This document shows, piece after piece, positions 7,557 through 15,317 of a DNA stretch of 34,718 nt (positions are counted from its first letter, which is position 1; each line of letters opens with the position of its first letter). A program made the position numbers and the translations under genes. The notes under the pieces were generated by a model. The model worked only from the letters and a program-made list of their open reading frames with translations. It was not told the origin of the DNA and searched no databases. Origin of the DNA: Polyangiaceae bacterium (GTDB lineage Bacteria; Myxococcota_A; Polyangia; Polyangiales; Polyangiaceae); contig JAICQL010000066.1 of assembly GCA_025937895.1 (NCBI GenBank), forward strand, positions 1 to 34,718, written 5' to 3'.

Positions 7557-9314
7557 ATGACGGCCGACTCGTTCCCGGATGCGCAGCGTGAGGGCGTTTA
7601 CCGCGCCATCATGGCCCGGCGTGACATCCGCAACTACCGGCCCGATCCTGTGCCGGACGCCGTGCTGTGGCGGGTGCTGGAGGCGGCGCACCACGCACCC
7701 AGCGTGGGGCTGATGCAGCCCTGGGATTTCATCGTGCTGCGCGACCGCGGGGTGCGGCAGGCCGTGTACGCGCACTTCCGCGAGGTGAACGAGCGCGCCA
7801 GCCAGGTGTACGCCGACGATCGCCAGAGCGGCTACCGCGCGCTCAAGCTGCAGGGCATCCTGGACGCGCCACTGAACCTGGTGGTCACCTGCGATCGCAG
7901 CCGCGGCGGCCCGCACGTGCTGGGGCGCTTCACCATGCGGCACATGGACGAGTACTCGACCTGTCTCGCCGTGCAAAACCTGTGGCTCGCTGCGCGCGCC
8001 GAGGGCGTGGGTGTCGGCTGGCTGAGCCTGCTCGAGCCGGAGTTTCTGTCGCAGCTGCTCGGGCTGCCGGAGCACGTGTTGCCCGTGGCCTACCTGACCC
8101 TGGGCTACCCGGTGAGCTTCCCGGAGGAGCCGCTGCTCGAGCGCAGCGGCTGGCGCGGGCGCCTGCCCCTGGGCGAGCTGTTGCATCAGGATCGCTACGG
8201 CGCGCCCCTGCGGCTGCAGCCCGGGCGCGAGCAGGCGAACGTGAGCGCCGCGCCCGAGCAGCACGCTGCCCTCGCGCCCACCGCTCCAGCGCGTGCGCTG
8301 CAGCGTCAGGCCGAGCTGACCAAGCCGGCAGGCAGCCTGGGCCGCCTGGAGGAGCTGGGCCTGTTGCTGGCGGCGCTGCAAGAGCGCGAGCACCCGTCCT
8401 GTGGCTCGCCCGCCCTGCTGCTCTTCGCCGCGGATCACGGCGTGGCGGCGGAGGGCGTCAGCGCTTACCTGCCCTGCGCCACGGCGCAGATGGTGTACCA
8501 GTACCTGGCCGGCGGAGCCGCGGTCAACGTGCTGTGCCGCCAGCACGGGGTGGAGCTGCACGTGGCCGACGTGGGGGTCGATCACGACTTCGGCGCCGCC
8601 ACCGGCCTGGTGCAGCTCAAGGTGCGGCGCGGCACGCGCAACTTCGCGCGCGAGCCCGCCATGACGGCGGACGAGCTGGAGCGCGCCCTGGCCGCCGGCG
8701 CGGCGCTGGTGCAGCGGGTGCCCCACAGCGAGGTCATCGCCCTGGGCGAGATGGGCATCGCCAACACCACCGCCTCGGCAGCGCTGCTCGCCGCGCTCAC
8801 GGGTCTGCCGGCGGAGCACGTCGTGGGCCGCGGCACCGGCATCTCCGATGCCACCCTGGAGCGCAAGCGCACGGTCGTGCAGCGCGCCGTCGCGCTGCAT
8901 GCGCCGAGCACGCCCAGCGAGGCGCTGCGCTGCCTGGGCGGGTACGAGCTGGCGGCGCTGGTGGGCGCGATCGAGGCCGCGGCGGAGCGCGGTCGGCTCG
9001 TGGTGCTGGACGGCTTCATCACCGGGGTGGCTGCCCTGGTGGCGCTGGCGCGCCGGCCCGAGCTGCGGCGCCACTTGCTCGCCAGCCACCAGAGCGCCGA
9101 GCCCGCACACGCGCTCGTGCTGCAGCGGCTGGGCCTGCGCCCGCTGCTCGATCTGGGCCGGCGCCTGGGCGAGGGCTCAGGCGCAGTGCTCGCCATCTCG
9201 CTGCTGGACAGCGCCGCGCGCCTGATGCGCGAGATGCGCACGTTCACCGAGGCCAACATCGAGCGCCCGCTCGATCCGCGCGACGTACCCACCGCCGGCG
9301 CCAGCGCCCGCTGA
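7557..9314 (+). CDS. BluB-CobT fusion: dimethylbenzimidazole synthase / phosphoribosyltransferase
   Basis: The 585-residue protein joins two enzymes of the cobalamin lower-ligand pathway. Residues 1 to about 220 match BluB, which makes 5,6-dimethylbenzimidazole from reduced FMN and oxygen: RRDIRNYRPDPVPD, APSVGLMQPWDF, HMDEYSTCLAVQNLWLAAR, GVGVGWLSLLEPEF, LTLGYP. Residues about 245-575 match CobT, which transfers phosphoribose from nicotinate mononucleotide to the base: KPAGSLGRLEEL, FAADHGVAAEGVSAY, GEMGIANTTASAAL, and near the end LGEGSGAVLA with the catalytic-type Glu. A short linker (residues about 220-245) separates them. The start is ATG 7557; no Shine-Dalgarno is visible. No B12 box was found upstream. 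A FlhB-like gene follows after 20 nt. Confidence 0.93.
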   Translation: MTADSFPDAQREGVYRAIMARRDIRNYRPDPVPDAVLWRVLEAAHHAPSVGLMQPWDFIVLRDRGVRQAVYAHFREVNERASQVYADDRQSGYRALKLQGILDAPLNLVVTCDRSRGGPHVLGRFTMRHMDEYSTCLAVQNLWLAARAEGVGVGWLSLLEPEFLSQLLGLPEHVLPVAYLTLGYPVSFPEEPLLERSGWRGRLPLGELLHQDRYGAPLRLQPGREQANVSAAPEQHAALAPTAPARALQRQAELTKPAGSLGRLEELGLLLAALQEREHPSCGSPALLLFAADHGVAAEGVSAYLPCATAQMVYQYLAGGAAVNVLCRQHGVELHVADVGVDHDFGAATGLVQLKVRRGTRNFAREPAMTADELERALAAGAALVQRVPHSEVIALGEMGIANTTASAALLAALTGLPAEHVVGRGTGISDATLERKRTVVQRAVALHAPSTPSEALRCLGGYELAALVGAIEAAAERGRLVVLDGFITGVAALVALARRPELRRHLLASHQSAEPAHALVLQRLGLRPLLDLGRRLGEGSGAVLAISLLDSAARLMREMRTFTEANIERPLDPRDVPTAGASAR

Positions 9315-9334
9315 GCCCGGCACAGGCGTGAGCG

Positions 9335-10384
9335 ATGGCCGACGAGCGAACCGAGGCCCCGACGGCGCGCCGCCTGCGCCGCGCCCGCCGCGAGGGCGAT
9401 CACCCCATCTCCTCGGTGCTGGTCAGCCTGGGCGGGCTGGCGGCGGCGGCGCTGCTCTTGCCGGTCTTGCTGGAGCTGCTGGTGGCACGCACCCGGGCCC
9501 TGCTGCAACAGACGCTGCAACAGCATACGGCCGCCAGCGGCGCGGCGCTCTCGACGCCGCAGGTATCCGTGCCGCTCGAGTCCCTGGTCGAGCTGGTGGC
9601 GCTGGTGCTCGCTCCGGCGGCGCTCGGCGCGCTCGTGCTCGGCCTCTGGCAGACCGGCGCCGGGCTCAGCCTCACTCCGCTCGCCTGGGACCCTCGGCGG
9701 CTGGATCCTTTCGCCAAGCTGCGCCGGCTGGGCTCGGTCACCCTGCTGGCCACTGTGCTGCGCTGGCTGCTGAGCGGCGCGCTGCTCGGGCTGCTCGGCT
9801 TCTACTCGCTGCGCGCCGCCGGCGCGGGGCTCGCCGCCAGCGTGGGCAGCGTGCGAGCGGCGCTGCACGTGGCGGCGGAGCTGGGGCGCGAGCTGCTCTG
9901 GGCGGCGCTGGGGGTCACGGCGCTGGGCGCGGTCGTCGATGCCCTGGTCGTGCGCAGCGCCTGGCTCTCGCGCTTGCGCATGACGCGCGCGGAGGTGCAG
10001 CGCGAGCAGCGGGAAAACGAGGGCGACGCCGCGCTGAAGCAAGCGCGCCAGCGCGCCGCGCGAGAGCTCGCGCGCAACGCTCAGCTGAGCGAGCTGCCGC
10101 GCGCCCTGCTGCTGGTGCTGGGGCGGCCGCGGCTGGCCACGGCGCTGGTATACGACGCCGAGCGAGAGCGCGCGCCGCGCATCTTGATGCAGGCCTCGGG
10201 GCACCTCGCGCAGACGCTCGAGACGCTGGCGCCGGTGTACGGCGTGCTCACCCACGAAGACGGCGAGCTGGCGCGTGCGCTGGCAGCGCTCAATCCGGAC
10301 GAGCCCATCCCGCCCGCGCTGTACTCCGCCGTGTCCGGCGCCGTGCAGAGCGCCCGGCGCGCACAGGGCAAGCTGCCAGCGTAG
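9335..10384 (+). CDS. FlhB/SctU-family export-gate protein lacking NPTH
   Basis: A 349-residue protein with the FlhB/SctU layout. The N-terminus ERTEAPTARRLRRARREGDHPIS matches the SEKTExPTxxRLxxARxxG signature. Four hydrophobic stretches lie between about residues 25 and 215. The conserved cytoplasmic linker follows (RLRMTRAEVQREQRENEGDA), then the C-terminal domain (TALVYDAERERAPRIL; PIPPALYSAV). At the autocleavage site, where the family has NPTH before AVALxY, this protein reads GRPR (residues 263-266) before LATALVY, so the self-cleavage that switches substrate specificity should be absent. No other flagellar or type III secretion gene lies in the window. It is probably co-transcribed with BluB-CobT. 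Role unknown. Confidence 0.85.
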   Translation: MADERTEAPTARRLRRARREGDHPISSVLVSLGGLAAAALLLPVLLELLVARTRALLQQTLQQHTAASGAALSTPQVSVPLESLVELVALVLAPAALGALVLGLWQTGAGLSLTPLAWDPRRLDPFAKLRRLGSVTLLATVLRWLLSGALLGLLGFYSLRAAGAGLAASVGSVRAALHVAAELGRELLWAALGVTALGAVVDALVVRSAWLSRLRMTRAEVQREQRENEGDAALKQARQRAARELARNAQLSELPRALLLVLGRPRLATALVYDAERERAPRILMQASGHLAQTLETLAPVYGVLTHEDGELARALAALNPDEPIPPALYSAVSGAVQSARRAQGKLPA

Positions 10385-10390
10385 CGCTCG

Positions 10391-11119
10391 CTAGTGACCG
10401 ACCCGGTACTTTCGCTTGAGCGCGCTCAGCTCTTGATCGAGATCGTCCGGGGCGCTCTCTGACGGTGGCTGCGGGCTACCGCGCTCCAGCCGTTCAAACT
10501 CCGCCTCGACCTCAGCCTGGCTCATGCCGCCGGGTCGCGCGGAGCGCGCCAGCTCTGCATCCACCTCGCGCTGCGCCTCGATCACGGCGTCGATGTTGTC
10601 CAGGCGATCCTCCATCTCGTGCCAGGCCGCGTGTGTCTCCGTGGCGCCACCGGCCAGCCCCGTGGGGCCAGAGCCCGCCGCAGCCTGCCGCGCCAGCGCC
10701 GCGATGGTGCCCTTGCGCGCCGTGAAATCCTCCAGCTTGCGCTCCATGCGCTCCAGCTCCTCGCGCATCTCCAGCGCCTCTTGCAGCTGCTGAATGCGCA
10801 GCGCCTCGGTGCGATCGCGCTCGACCATCAGCCGGCGCTTCTGCGCCAGCGCTGCCCGGGCCAGCTCATCCTTGTCATTGCGCACGGCCAGCTCCGCCCG
10901 CTCCTCCCAGCGGGTGATCTCGCGCGCCAGCTCGGCCACCTTGCTCCCCAGCTGCTTCTCCGCGGCCACGCTGCGCACGACCTCACGCCGGGCCGCGCGC
11001 AACTGCTCGCGCATCTCGTGCAGGGTGAGCTCCAGGGACTTCTCGGGTGAGTCCGCCCGATCCAGCAGAGCATTGAAGTTGGCCGATGCCACGCGGCCCA
11101 TGCGCTCGAAGATGCCCAT
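10391..11119 (-). CDS. pspA: PspA/IM30 (Vipp1) family membrane-stress protein
   Basis: A 242-residue protein starting MGIFERMGRVASANFNALL, the typical PspA opening with an amphipathic membrane-binding helix. Long coiled-coil helices follow (about residues 25-150), with family landmarks DSPEKSLELTLHEM, KRRLMVERDRTEAL and ELERMERKLEDF. The C-terminal part (AAWHEMEDRLDNIDAVIEAQ) matches the last core helices, and the tail ends LSALKRKYRVGH. PspA/Vipp1 proteins form ESCRT-III-like polymers that protect the inner membrane. It lies 20 nt after lpdA, but a TTGCGA-16-TACGCT promoter overlaps the end of lpdA and would give a leaderless mRNA starting at this ATG. Convergent with the FlhB-like gene, only 6 nt apart. 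Confidence 0.92.
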   Translation of the reverse strand: MGIFERMGRVASANFNALLDRADSPEKSLELTLHEMREQLRAARREVVRSVAAEKQLGSKVAELAREITRWEERAELAVRNDKDELARAALAQKRRLMVERDRTEALRIQQLQEALEMREELERMERKLEDFTARKGTIAALARQAAAGSGPTGLAGGATETHAAWHEMEDRLDNIDAVIEAQREVDAELARSARPGGMSQAEVEAEFERLERGSPQPPSESAPDDLDQELSALKRKYRVGH

Positions 11120-11153
11120 GGGCCTAGCGTACGTGCCGCTCAGCGATTCGCAA
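11120..11153 (-). promoter_or_regulatory. Candidate leaderless promoter of pspA
   Basis: On the minus strand TTGCGA (11153-11148), a 16-nt spacer and TACGCT (11131-11126) are followed by AGGCCC and then the ATG at 11119. The predicted transcription start coincides with the start codon. The -35 box lies in the last codons of lpdA. Based on sequence match only. Confidence 0.45.
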
Positions 11154-12546
11154 TGTGGATCGCGTGACCGAGCGCCGCGGCCCCGGCCTCCATCATCGCC
11201 TCACCCAGGGTCGGGTGGGGGTGCACCGTCAGCGCCAGATCCTCGGCAGAAGCCGTCATCTCCACGGCCAGCATCGCCTCACTGATCAGGTCGCTCGCCG
11301 AGGGCCCGACCACCGTGACCCCGAGCACCCGCTTGGTCTCGGCATCCATGATCACCTTCACGAAGCCGTCCGTCTCACGGATGCTCATCGCGCGCCCCAG
11401 GGCGGAGAACGGGAACTTGCCCAGCTTCACCTTGTGGCCCTGCTTGGCGGCGTCGGCCTCACTCATGCCCGCGGTGGCGATCTCGGGATCGGTGAAGATG
11501 ATGCCGGGGATGCTCGTCCAGTCCTTGCCTGCCTTGTGGCCCGCGATCACCTCTGCGCAGACCTCGCCCTCCTTGCTGGCCTTGTGCGCCAGCATCGGGG
11601 CGCCGCTCACGTCACCGATGGCGTAGATGCCCGGCACGTTGGTCTGACACACGTCATTGGTGGGCACGAAGCCGCGTGGATCGATCTGCACGCCGAGCGC
11701 CTCCAGCCCCAGGTCCCTGGAGCGCGGCTTCATGCCCACGGCCACCAGCACCTGATCGCACTCCACCACCTCGTCGCCGCTCTTGGTCTTCAGCTTCACC
11801 CGCACGGCGCCGCTGGGGGCGAGCTCGAAGCCCTCCGCCCGCGTCTCCGTGAAGATCTTGGCGCCGCGCTTCTTGAGCGTGCGCTCCACCACCTTCACGG
11901 CCTCCGGATCCGTGCCCGGCAGCAGACTGGGCGTGAGCTCCACCACGGTGAGCTCCGCGCCGAAGGCCTGGTACACCATGCCCAGCTCCAGCCCGATCAC
12001 GCCGCCGCCGACCACCAGCAGCCGCTTCGGCACCTCCTTCAGGCTGACGGCCTGGCGCGCGCCAATGATGCGCTTGCCGTCAAACTCGAAGCCCGGCACC
12101 TGGATGGTGGCGGAGCCCGTGGCGATGACGATGGCCTTCTTGGCCTTCAGCGTCTGCTTGCCGTTCTTGCCGGTGACCTCCACCGTGCGCGAATCCAGCA
12201 GGCGGCCGCGCCCCTCCACCACGGTGGCGCCGTTGGTCTTGAGCAGGCCGCGCACGCCGGTCGTGAGCTTCTTCACGATGCCGTCTTTCCAGGTCTGCAT
12301 CTTGGGCACGTCGAGCTTGATGTCGCTGAAGCTCAGGCCCACCTCGGCCGCGGTCTGCGCCTTGTGATAGAGGTGCGCGTTGCTGATCAGCGCCTTGGAC
12401 GGGATGCAGCCCCAGTTCAGGCACACGCCGCCGTATTCTTCCTCTTCCACACAGGCAACGCTCTGCCCGAGCTGCCCCAGACGGATGGCACACGGATAAC
12501 CCGCAGGGCCACCGCCGATGACGATGGCATCAAACTCTGTCGACAT
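11140..12546 (-). CDS. lpdA: Dihydrolipoyl dehydrogenase (E3)
   Basis: A 468-residue flavoprotein disulfide reductase of normal length. It has the FAD-binding GGGPAGY (residues 11-17), the redox-active disulfide in GGVCLNWGCIPSKAL (Cys42, Cys47), an NAD-binding VVGGGVIGLELG, the second FAD motif IYAIGDVSGAPMLAHKA, and the C-terminal catalytic HPHPTLGEA of the interface domain. It reoxidises lipoyl groups of 2-oxoacid dehydrogenase or glycine-cleavage complexes, reducing NAD. The ATG at 12546 is preceded by AAGGGAG at good spacing, one of the clearest ribosome-binding sites in the window. No E1/E2 genes are nearby. It lies 29 nt after the HEAT-repeat gene on the same strand. Confidence 0.96.
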   Translation of the reverse strand: MSTEFDAIVIGGGPAGYPCAIRLGQLGQSVACVEEEEYGGVCLNWGCIPSKALISNAHLYHKAQTAAEVGLSFSDIKLDVPKMQTWKDGIVKKLTTGVRGLLKTNGATVVEGRGRLLDSRTVEVTGKNGKQTLKAKKAIVIATGSATIQVPGFEFDGKRIIGARQAVSLKEVPKRLLVVGGGVIGLELGMVYQAFGAELTVVELTPSLLPGTDPEAVKVVERTLKKRGAKIFTETRAEGFELAPSGAVRVKLKTKSGDEVVECDQVLVAVGMKPRSRDLGLEALGVQIDPRGFVPTNDVCQTNVPGIYAIGDVSGAPMLAHKASKEGEVCAEVIAGHKAGKDWTSIPGIIFTDPEIATAGMSEADAAKQGHKVKLGKFPFSALGRAMSIRETDGFVKVIMDAETKRVLGVTVVGPSASDLISEAMLAVEMTASAEDLALTVHPHPTLGEAMMEAGAAALGHAIHIANR

Positions 12547-12575
12547 GCCGCTCCCTTAGTACCCGCCCGGGCGGC

Positions 12576-13634
12576 TCACAAGGTGCTTTTGGCGGGCTCG
12601 GCAGTTGCAGCGAGATCCAGCGCGCGCAGCGCTTCAGCGACGGACTCTGGATCGGCTTGACGTTCGTCCGCCCGCATCTCCAGCAAGCGGGGGCGCGCCG
12701 CCTCCAGGCGCGCTTGACCCGCTGCGGCGACGGCGCGCGTACGCGTCGATCGAGTCCAGGAGGACAGCTCGCGCAGGATCTGAGAGCGTGCTCGCTCGTC
12801 ACCGAGCCGCGCGAGCGCGACCCGAGCCTGAAACGCCAGCGGGCTACCTCCGCCCAGCAGGCCGCCCCATGCCCGCGCGATCAGGCCCGGGCGCGCGGCG
12901 CTCAACCCCAGCTCCGCGCACAGCTCGATGGCCGCTTGCTCATCCTCCAGCTGGGCGCTACCGCGGCTGCGATTGAGCGCCTGGATCACGTGCTGACGCG
13001 CCTGCTCGGAGCCCCAGCGCGCCAGCGGTATCGCGGCCGCCAGCGCCACCGCCGCGTCGCCATCCGCCAGCGCTCGACCCAGCGCGTCGAGCAGCTCCGC
13101 GGGCGCGGTGCGCCCGGCGGCGAAGTAGCGCTCCTCGCAGATCCGGCAAGCGACGTAGCGCACCTTGGGCTCGGCATCGCCGAGCGCACGCGCGAGCTCG
13201 GGCAGCAGCTCCGCGTCGGCAAACAGCCGGTGCGCCGCCACCAGCGCCTGAAAGCGCAGCGCCGGCAGCTCGCTGTCGAGCGCAACTCGCACCGCGACCA
13301 GCGCAGCCGAGTCCGTAGCTGCTGCCAGCTCGCCCAGCGCGACCAGCGACAGCTGGCGCACGCGCGGCGGCCCGCTGCGCGCGGCACTGATCAAGGCGTC
13401 GAGCCCCTCGCGCGCGGCAGCATCTGCCAGCCCCAGCGCCGCGGCAGCGCGCACCTCAGTGTCCGGATCCCGCTCCAGCAAGCCGAGCAGGCGCCCTACG
13501 CAGCGCTCGCGCTCCTCGCTCTCCGCCCAGCGCACCAGATCCGTCACCGCCGAGAGGCGGACGCGCGGCTTCGCGCTCTCGCTGTCGCGCAGGGTTGCGC
13601 CAAGGCTGCGCGGCAACGGAGACCAGCCGTACAT
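12576..13634 (-). CDS. HEAT-repeat protein
   Basis: A 352-residue all-helical repeat protein. Successive helix pairs carry HEAT-like patterns: DPDTEVRAAAALGLADA, SGPPRVRQLSLVALGELA, SELPALRFQALVAAHRL, DAEPKVRYVACRI, DGDAAVALAAAIPLARWG and RSTRTRAVAAAGQARL, about eight to nine units in all. No enzyme motif, signal peptide or membrane segment is visible, so a cytosolic scaffold or binding role is likely; the partner is unknown. RYVACRICEERYF holds two Cys in a position that normally shows the repeat's second helix. It follows the Cys-rich secreted gene by 24 nt and precedes lpdA by 29 nt, which suggests one transcript. Confidence 0.85.
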   Translation of the reverse strand: MYGWSPLPRSLGATLRDSESAKPRVRLSAVTDLVRWAESEERERCVGRLLGLLERDPDTEVRAAAALGLADAAAREGLDALISAARSGPPRVRQLSLVALGELAAATDSAALVAVRVALDSELPALRFQALVAAHRLFADAELLPELARALGDAEPKVRYVACRICEERYFAAGRTAPAELLDALGRALADGDAAVALAAAIPLARWGSEQARQHVIQALNRSRGSAQLEDEQAAIELCAELGLSAARPGLIARAWGGLLGGGSPLAFQARVALARLGDERARSQILRELSSWTRSTRTRAVAAAGQARLEAARPRLLEMRADERQADPESVAEALRALDLAATAEPAKSTL

Positions 13635-13658
13635 GGCCGCGCCTACGCCTGCACGCTG

Positions 13659-14195
13659 CTACTGCGCATCGCCGGTGCCGGCGTCCAGCTCCGGCAGCTC
13701 GGGTGGTGGCACCATCAGCGGCGCGCTCGGACCACACACCTCGCTCTCACCCTCCGCTGGCGGTGGCGGCGGCAGCGAGCACACCCGGCCCGAGCCGCTG
13801 CTGTCGAGCAGCTGCGCACCCCACGAATTGGGCTGCCCCATGTCGACGCAGACATAGCCGCCCCGACAGTCGCTGTCGCGGCGGCAGGTGCGCATGCACA
13901 CGGTGCGCAGCAGCCGCGGGCGCGCCTGCAGGTCCGCGCACTCGAGCGCCGTGGAGACGACGCCCTGATAGCCGATGCAAGCAGCCTCGGACGGGCAGGT
14001 ATCCCCGCTACAGCCAAACTCCGTGCAGTAGCCGCCCGGTAAGGTGGTGTCGCAGGTGCGGTCCGCCGTCTGAGAGCAGTCGGCCGCGTTTGCGCAGGAG
14101 TCGCCGATCTCCGGCTGACATGCCCAGAGCGCCAGGGCGGCGAGCACGGACCAGATGCGAGAGGCCCGCGCCGGAGATTGCGAAGTGCGCTGCAC
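13659..14195 (-). CDS. Cys-rich secreted or lipoprotein of unknown function
   Basis: From GTG 14195 the protein is 178 residues with a signal peptide (SVLAALALWAC) that ends in a possible lipobox Cys. The mature part carries paired Cys motifs of the 'CxxxxxCSQTADRTC' type: GDSCANAADCSQTADRTC, GYCTEFGCSGDTC, CMRTCRRDSDCRGGYVC. Such motifs are common in exported Myxococcota proteins. A Pro-rich tail (SLPPPPPAEGE; VPPPELPEL) ends the chain. GTG 14195 was chosen over the upstream TTG 14231 because TTGCAA-17-TAGTAC places a transcription start right at this GTG. It probably leads the HEAT/lpdA transcript. Function unknown. Confidence 0.7.
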   Translation of the reverse strand: MQRTSQSPARASRIWSVLAALALWACQPEIGDSCANAADCSQTADRTCDTTLPGGYCTEFGCSGDTCPSEAACIGYQGVVSTALECADLQARPRLLRTVCMRTCRRDSDCRGGYVCVDMGQPNSWGAQLLDSSGSGRVCSLPPPPPAEGESEVCGPSAPLMVPPPELPELDAGTGDAQ

Positions 14196-14231
14196 AGCCG
14201 CGGTACTAGTGGCGCAGCGCCCGACTTGCAA
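14196..14231 (-). promoter_or_regulatory. Candidate leaderless promoter of the Cys-rich protein gene
   Basis: Minus-strand TTGCAA (14231-14226), a 17-nt spacer and TAGTAC (14208-14203) stand 7 nt before the GTG at 14195. The -10 match is weak (three of six), but spacing and position agree with the other promoters of this type in the window. Confidence 0.4.
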
Positions 14232-14316
14232 CCCGCAGCCCCGGCGAAGCTCCGCCCGTGAGCCGCGCGAGGCTGGGCCTAACCTGCCCGCGCTCGGGCC
14301 GCCGGGGCAGCGTTAG

Positions 14317-14345
14317 TTGACTTGGCGCACGGCGTTCTCTATTTG
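14317..14345 (+). promoter_or_regulatory. Candidate promoter of the lipoprotein gene at 14356
   Basis: TTGACT (14317-14322) and TATTTG (14340-14345) are separated by exactly 17 nt. The -10 box ends 10 nt before the ATG at 14356, so the expected leader is only a few nucleotides. No Shine-Dalgarno is present between them. Confidence 0.5.
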
Positions 14346-14355
14346 CTGCCAGCGA

Positions 14356-15225
14356 ATGGCCCGCGGCGTGGTCTCCTGCGCGTGCTTCGCCTCGCTCGGG
14401 TACCTCACCGGCTGCGGCGGCGCCGCGCCCTTGCTTCATCCTGCAGAGACCCTGCCGGTGGACCGCATCGACGTGGGTGCGGGGGTGAGCGGCAATTTCG
14501 GCTCTGGCGGAGTGCGCCGGGCCGTGAACCGTGGCCGGTCAGCCGCAGGGCAACCTCTGACGGACCCTCTGCGCGCCGACGCGTACGCCGAGGGCGCGCT
14601 GACTCGGGCTCTGATTGCGCCGGGCGCCACGCCCTGGGTGGCGGCTCGCACAGGGGTGGCAGAGAACATGGAGGCGGGCCTCACCTACACGGGCCGCGGG
14701 CTGCGCCTCGACGGGCGGCATGCCTGGGCCACGGGCGAGCAATGGACGCTCAGCGTGGGGCTCGGCGCCAGTGCCTTGCTGCTGACCCCGGAGCGCACGG
14801 AGGGCCGCTCCGAGAGCGCCTCGACCGAGCAGACCAACCCTCAGGCAGAGCTCGATGCCAGTGCCAAGGGCTGGGGGCTGGACCTGCCGGTGCTGCTCGG
14901 CTACCGCCTGCTCGATGGCTTCGGTGACGTGTGGCTGGGGCCGCGCCTGGGCTTCGAGCGGCTGGCGGGCGACGTGCGCGTCGTCGACAGTGAGCCGGGC
15001 TTCTACGAGCTGGACGTCTCCGGCAGCCGGCTGTGGGCAGGCCTGCTGGGCGGGTTCTCGCTCGGGATTCCTCCGGTCTGGATCCGGTTTGAGCTCACCG
15101 CCACCTACCATCGCCTGAGCGGTGAGCTGAAGTCCGCCGACCCGGACCGGGCACTGGATTTCGACCAGATCGAGGCCTCGGGCTGGACCTTCTCACCGAG
15201 CGGGGCGCTGGTCGGTAAATTTTGA
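14356..15225 (+). CDS. Outer-membrane lipoprotein or beta-barrel-like protein
   Basis: A 289-residue protein from ATG 14356 with a short signal peptide and a good lipobox (SLGYLTGC). The mature chain has many amphipathic strands (WTLSVGLGASALLLTPER; LDLPVLLGYRLLDGFGDVWLG; LWAGLLGGFSLGIPPVWIRFEL) and ends in Phe (GALVGKF), as many outer-membrane barrels do. Family not recognised. A frame extension to TTG 14317 would start inside the -35 box and is rejected. The next gene, another lipoprotein, starts 92 nt downstream after an AT-rich stretch. Function unknown. Confidence 0.75.
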   Translation: MARGVVSCACFASLGYLTGCGGAAPLLHPAETLPVDRIDVGAGVSGNFGSGGVRRAVNRGRSAAGQPLTDPLRADAYAEGALTRALIAPGATPWVAARTGVAENMEAGLTYTGRGLRLDGRHAWATGEQWTLSVGLGASALLLTPERTEGRSESASTEQTNPQAELDASAKGWGLDLPVLLGYRLLDGFGDVWLGPRLGFERLAGDVRVVDSEPGFYELDVSGSRLWAGLLGGFSLGIPPVWIRFELTATYHRLSGELKSADPDRALDFDQIEASGWTFSPSGALVGKF

Positions 15226-15279
15226 TATTTTCAACATTTACGCCCGATTGCTGAAGCCGTTTCGGAGCTTTCGGCGCGC

Positions 15280-15308
15280 TTGCTCCGGCCACGGGCGGGA
15301 CGTACACT
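15280..15308 (+). promoter_or_regulatory. Candidate promoter of the lipoprotein gene at 15318
   Basis: TTGCTC (15280-15285), a 17-nt spacer and TACACT (15303-15308) end 9 nt before the ATG at 15318. The 15216-15240 region just upstream is unusually AT-rich for this genome (GTAAATTTTGATATTTTCAA, containing TTGA/TCAA arms) and could serve as an activator or UP-like site. Confidence 0.45.
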
Positions 15309-15317
15309 GACCGGGTC

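Noticed and set aside
7353..10255. Long minus-strand open frames opposite BluB-CobT and the FlhB-like gene
   Set aside because: They are antisense to genes with clear family motifs, are rich in Arg, Gln, Ala and His, and have no recognisable domain; such frames are expected opposite GC-rich genes.
11155..14042. Two long plus-strand open frames opposite lpdA, the HEAT-repeat gene and the Cys-rich gene
   Set aside because: Their sequence is His/Arg/Gln/Leu-rich without motifs, while the minus strand carries well-defined proteins.
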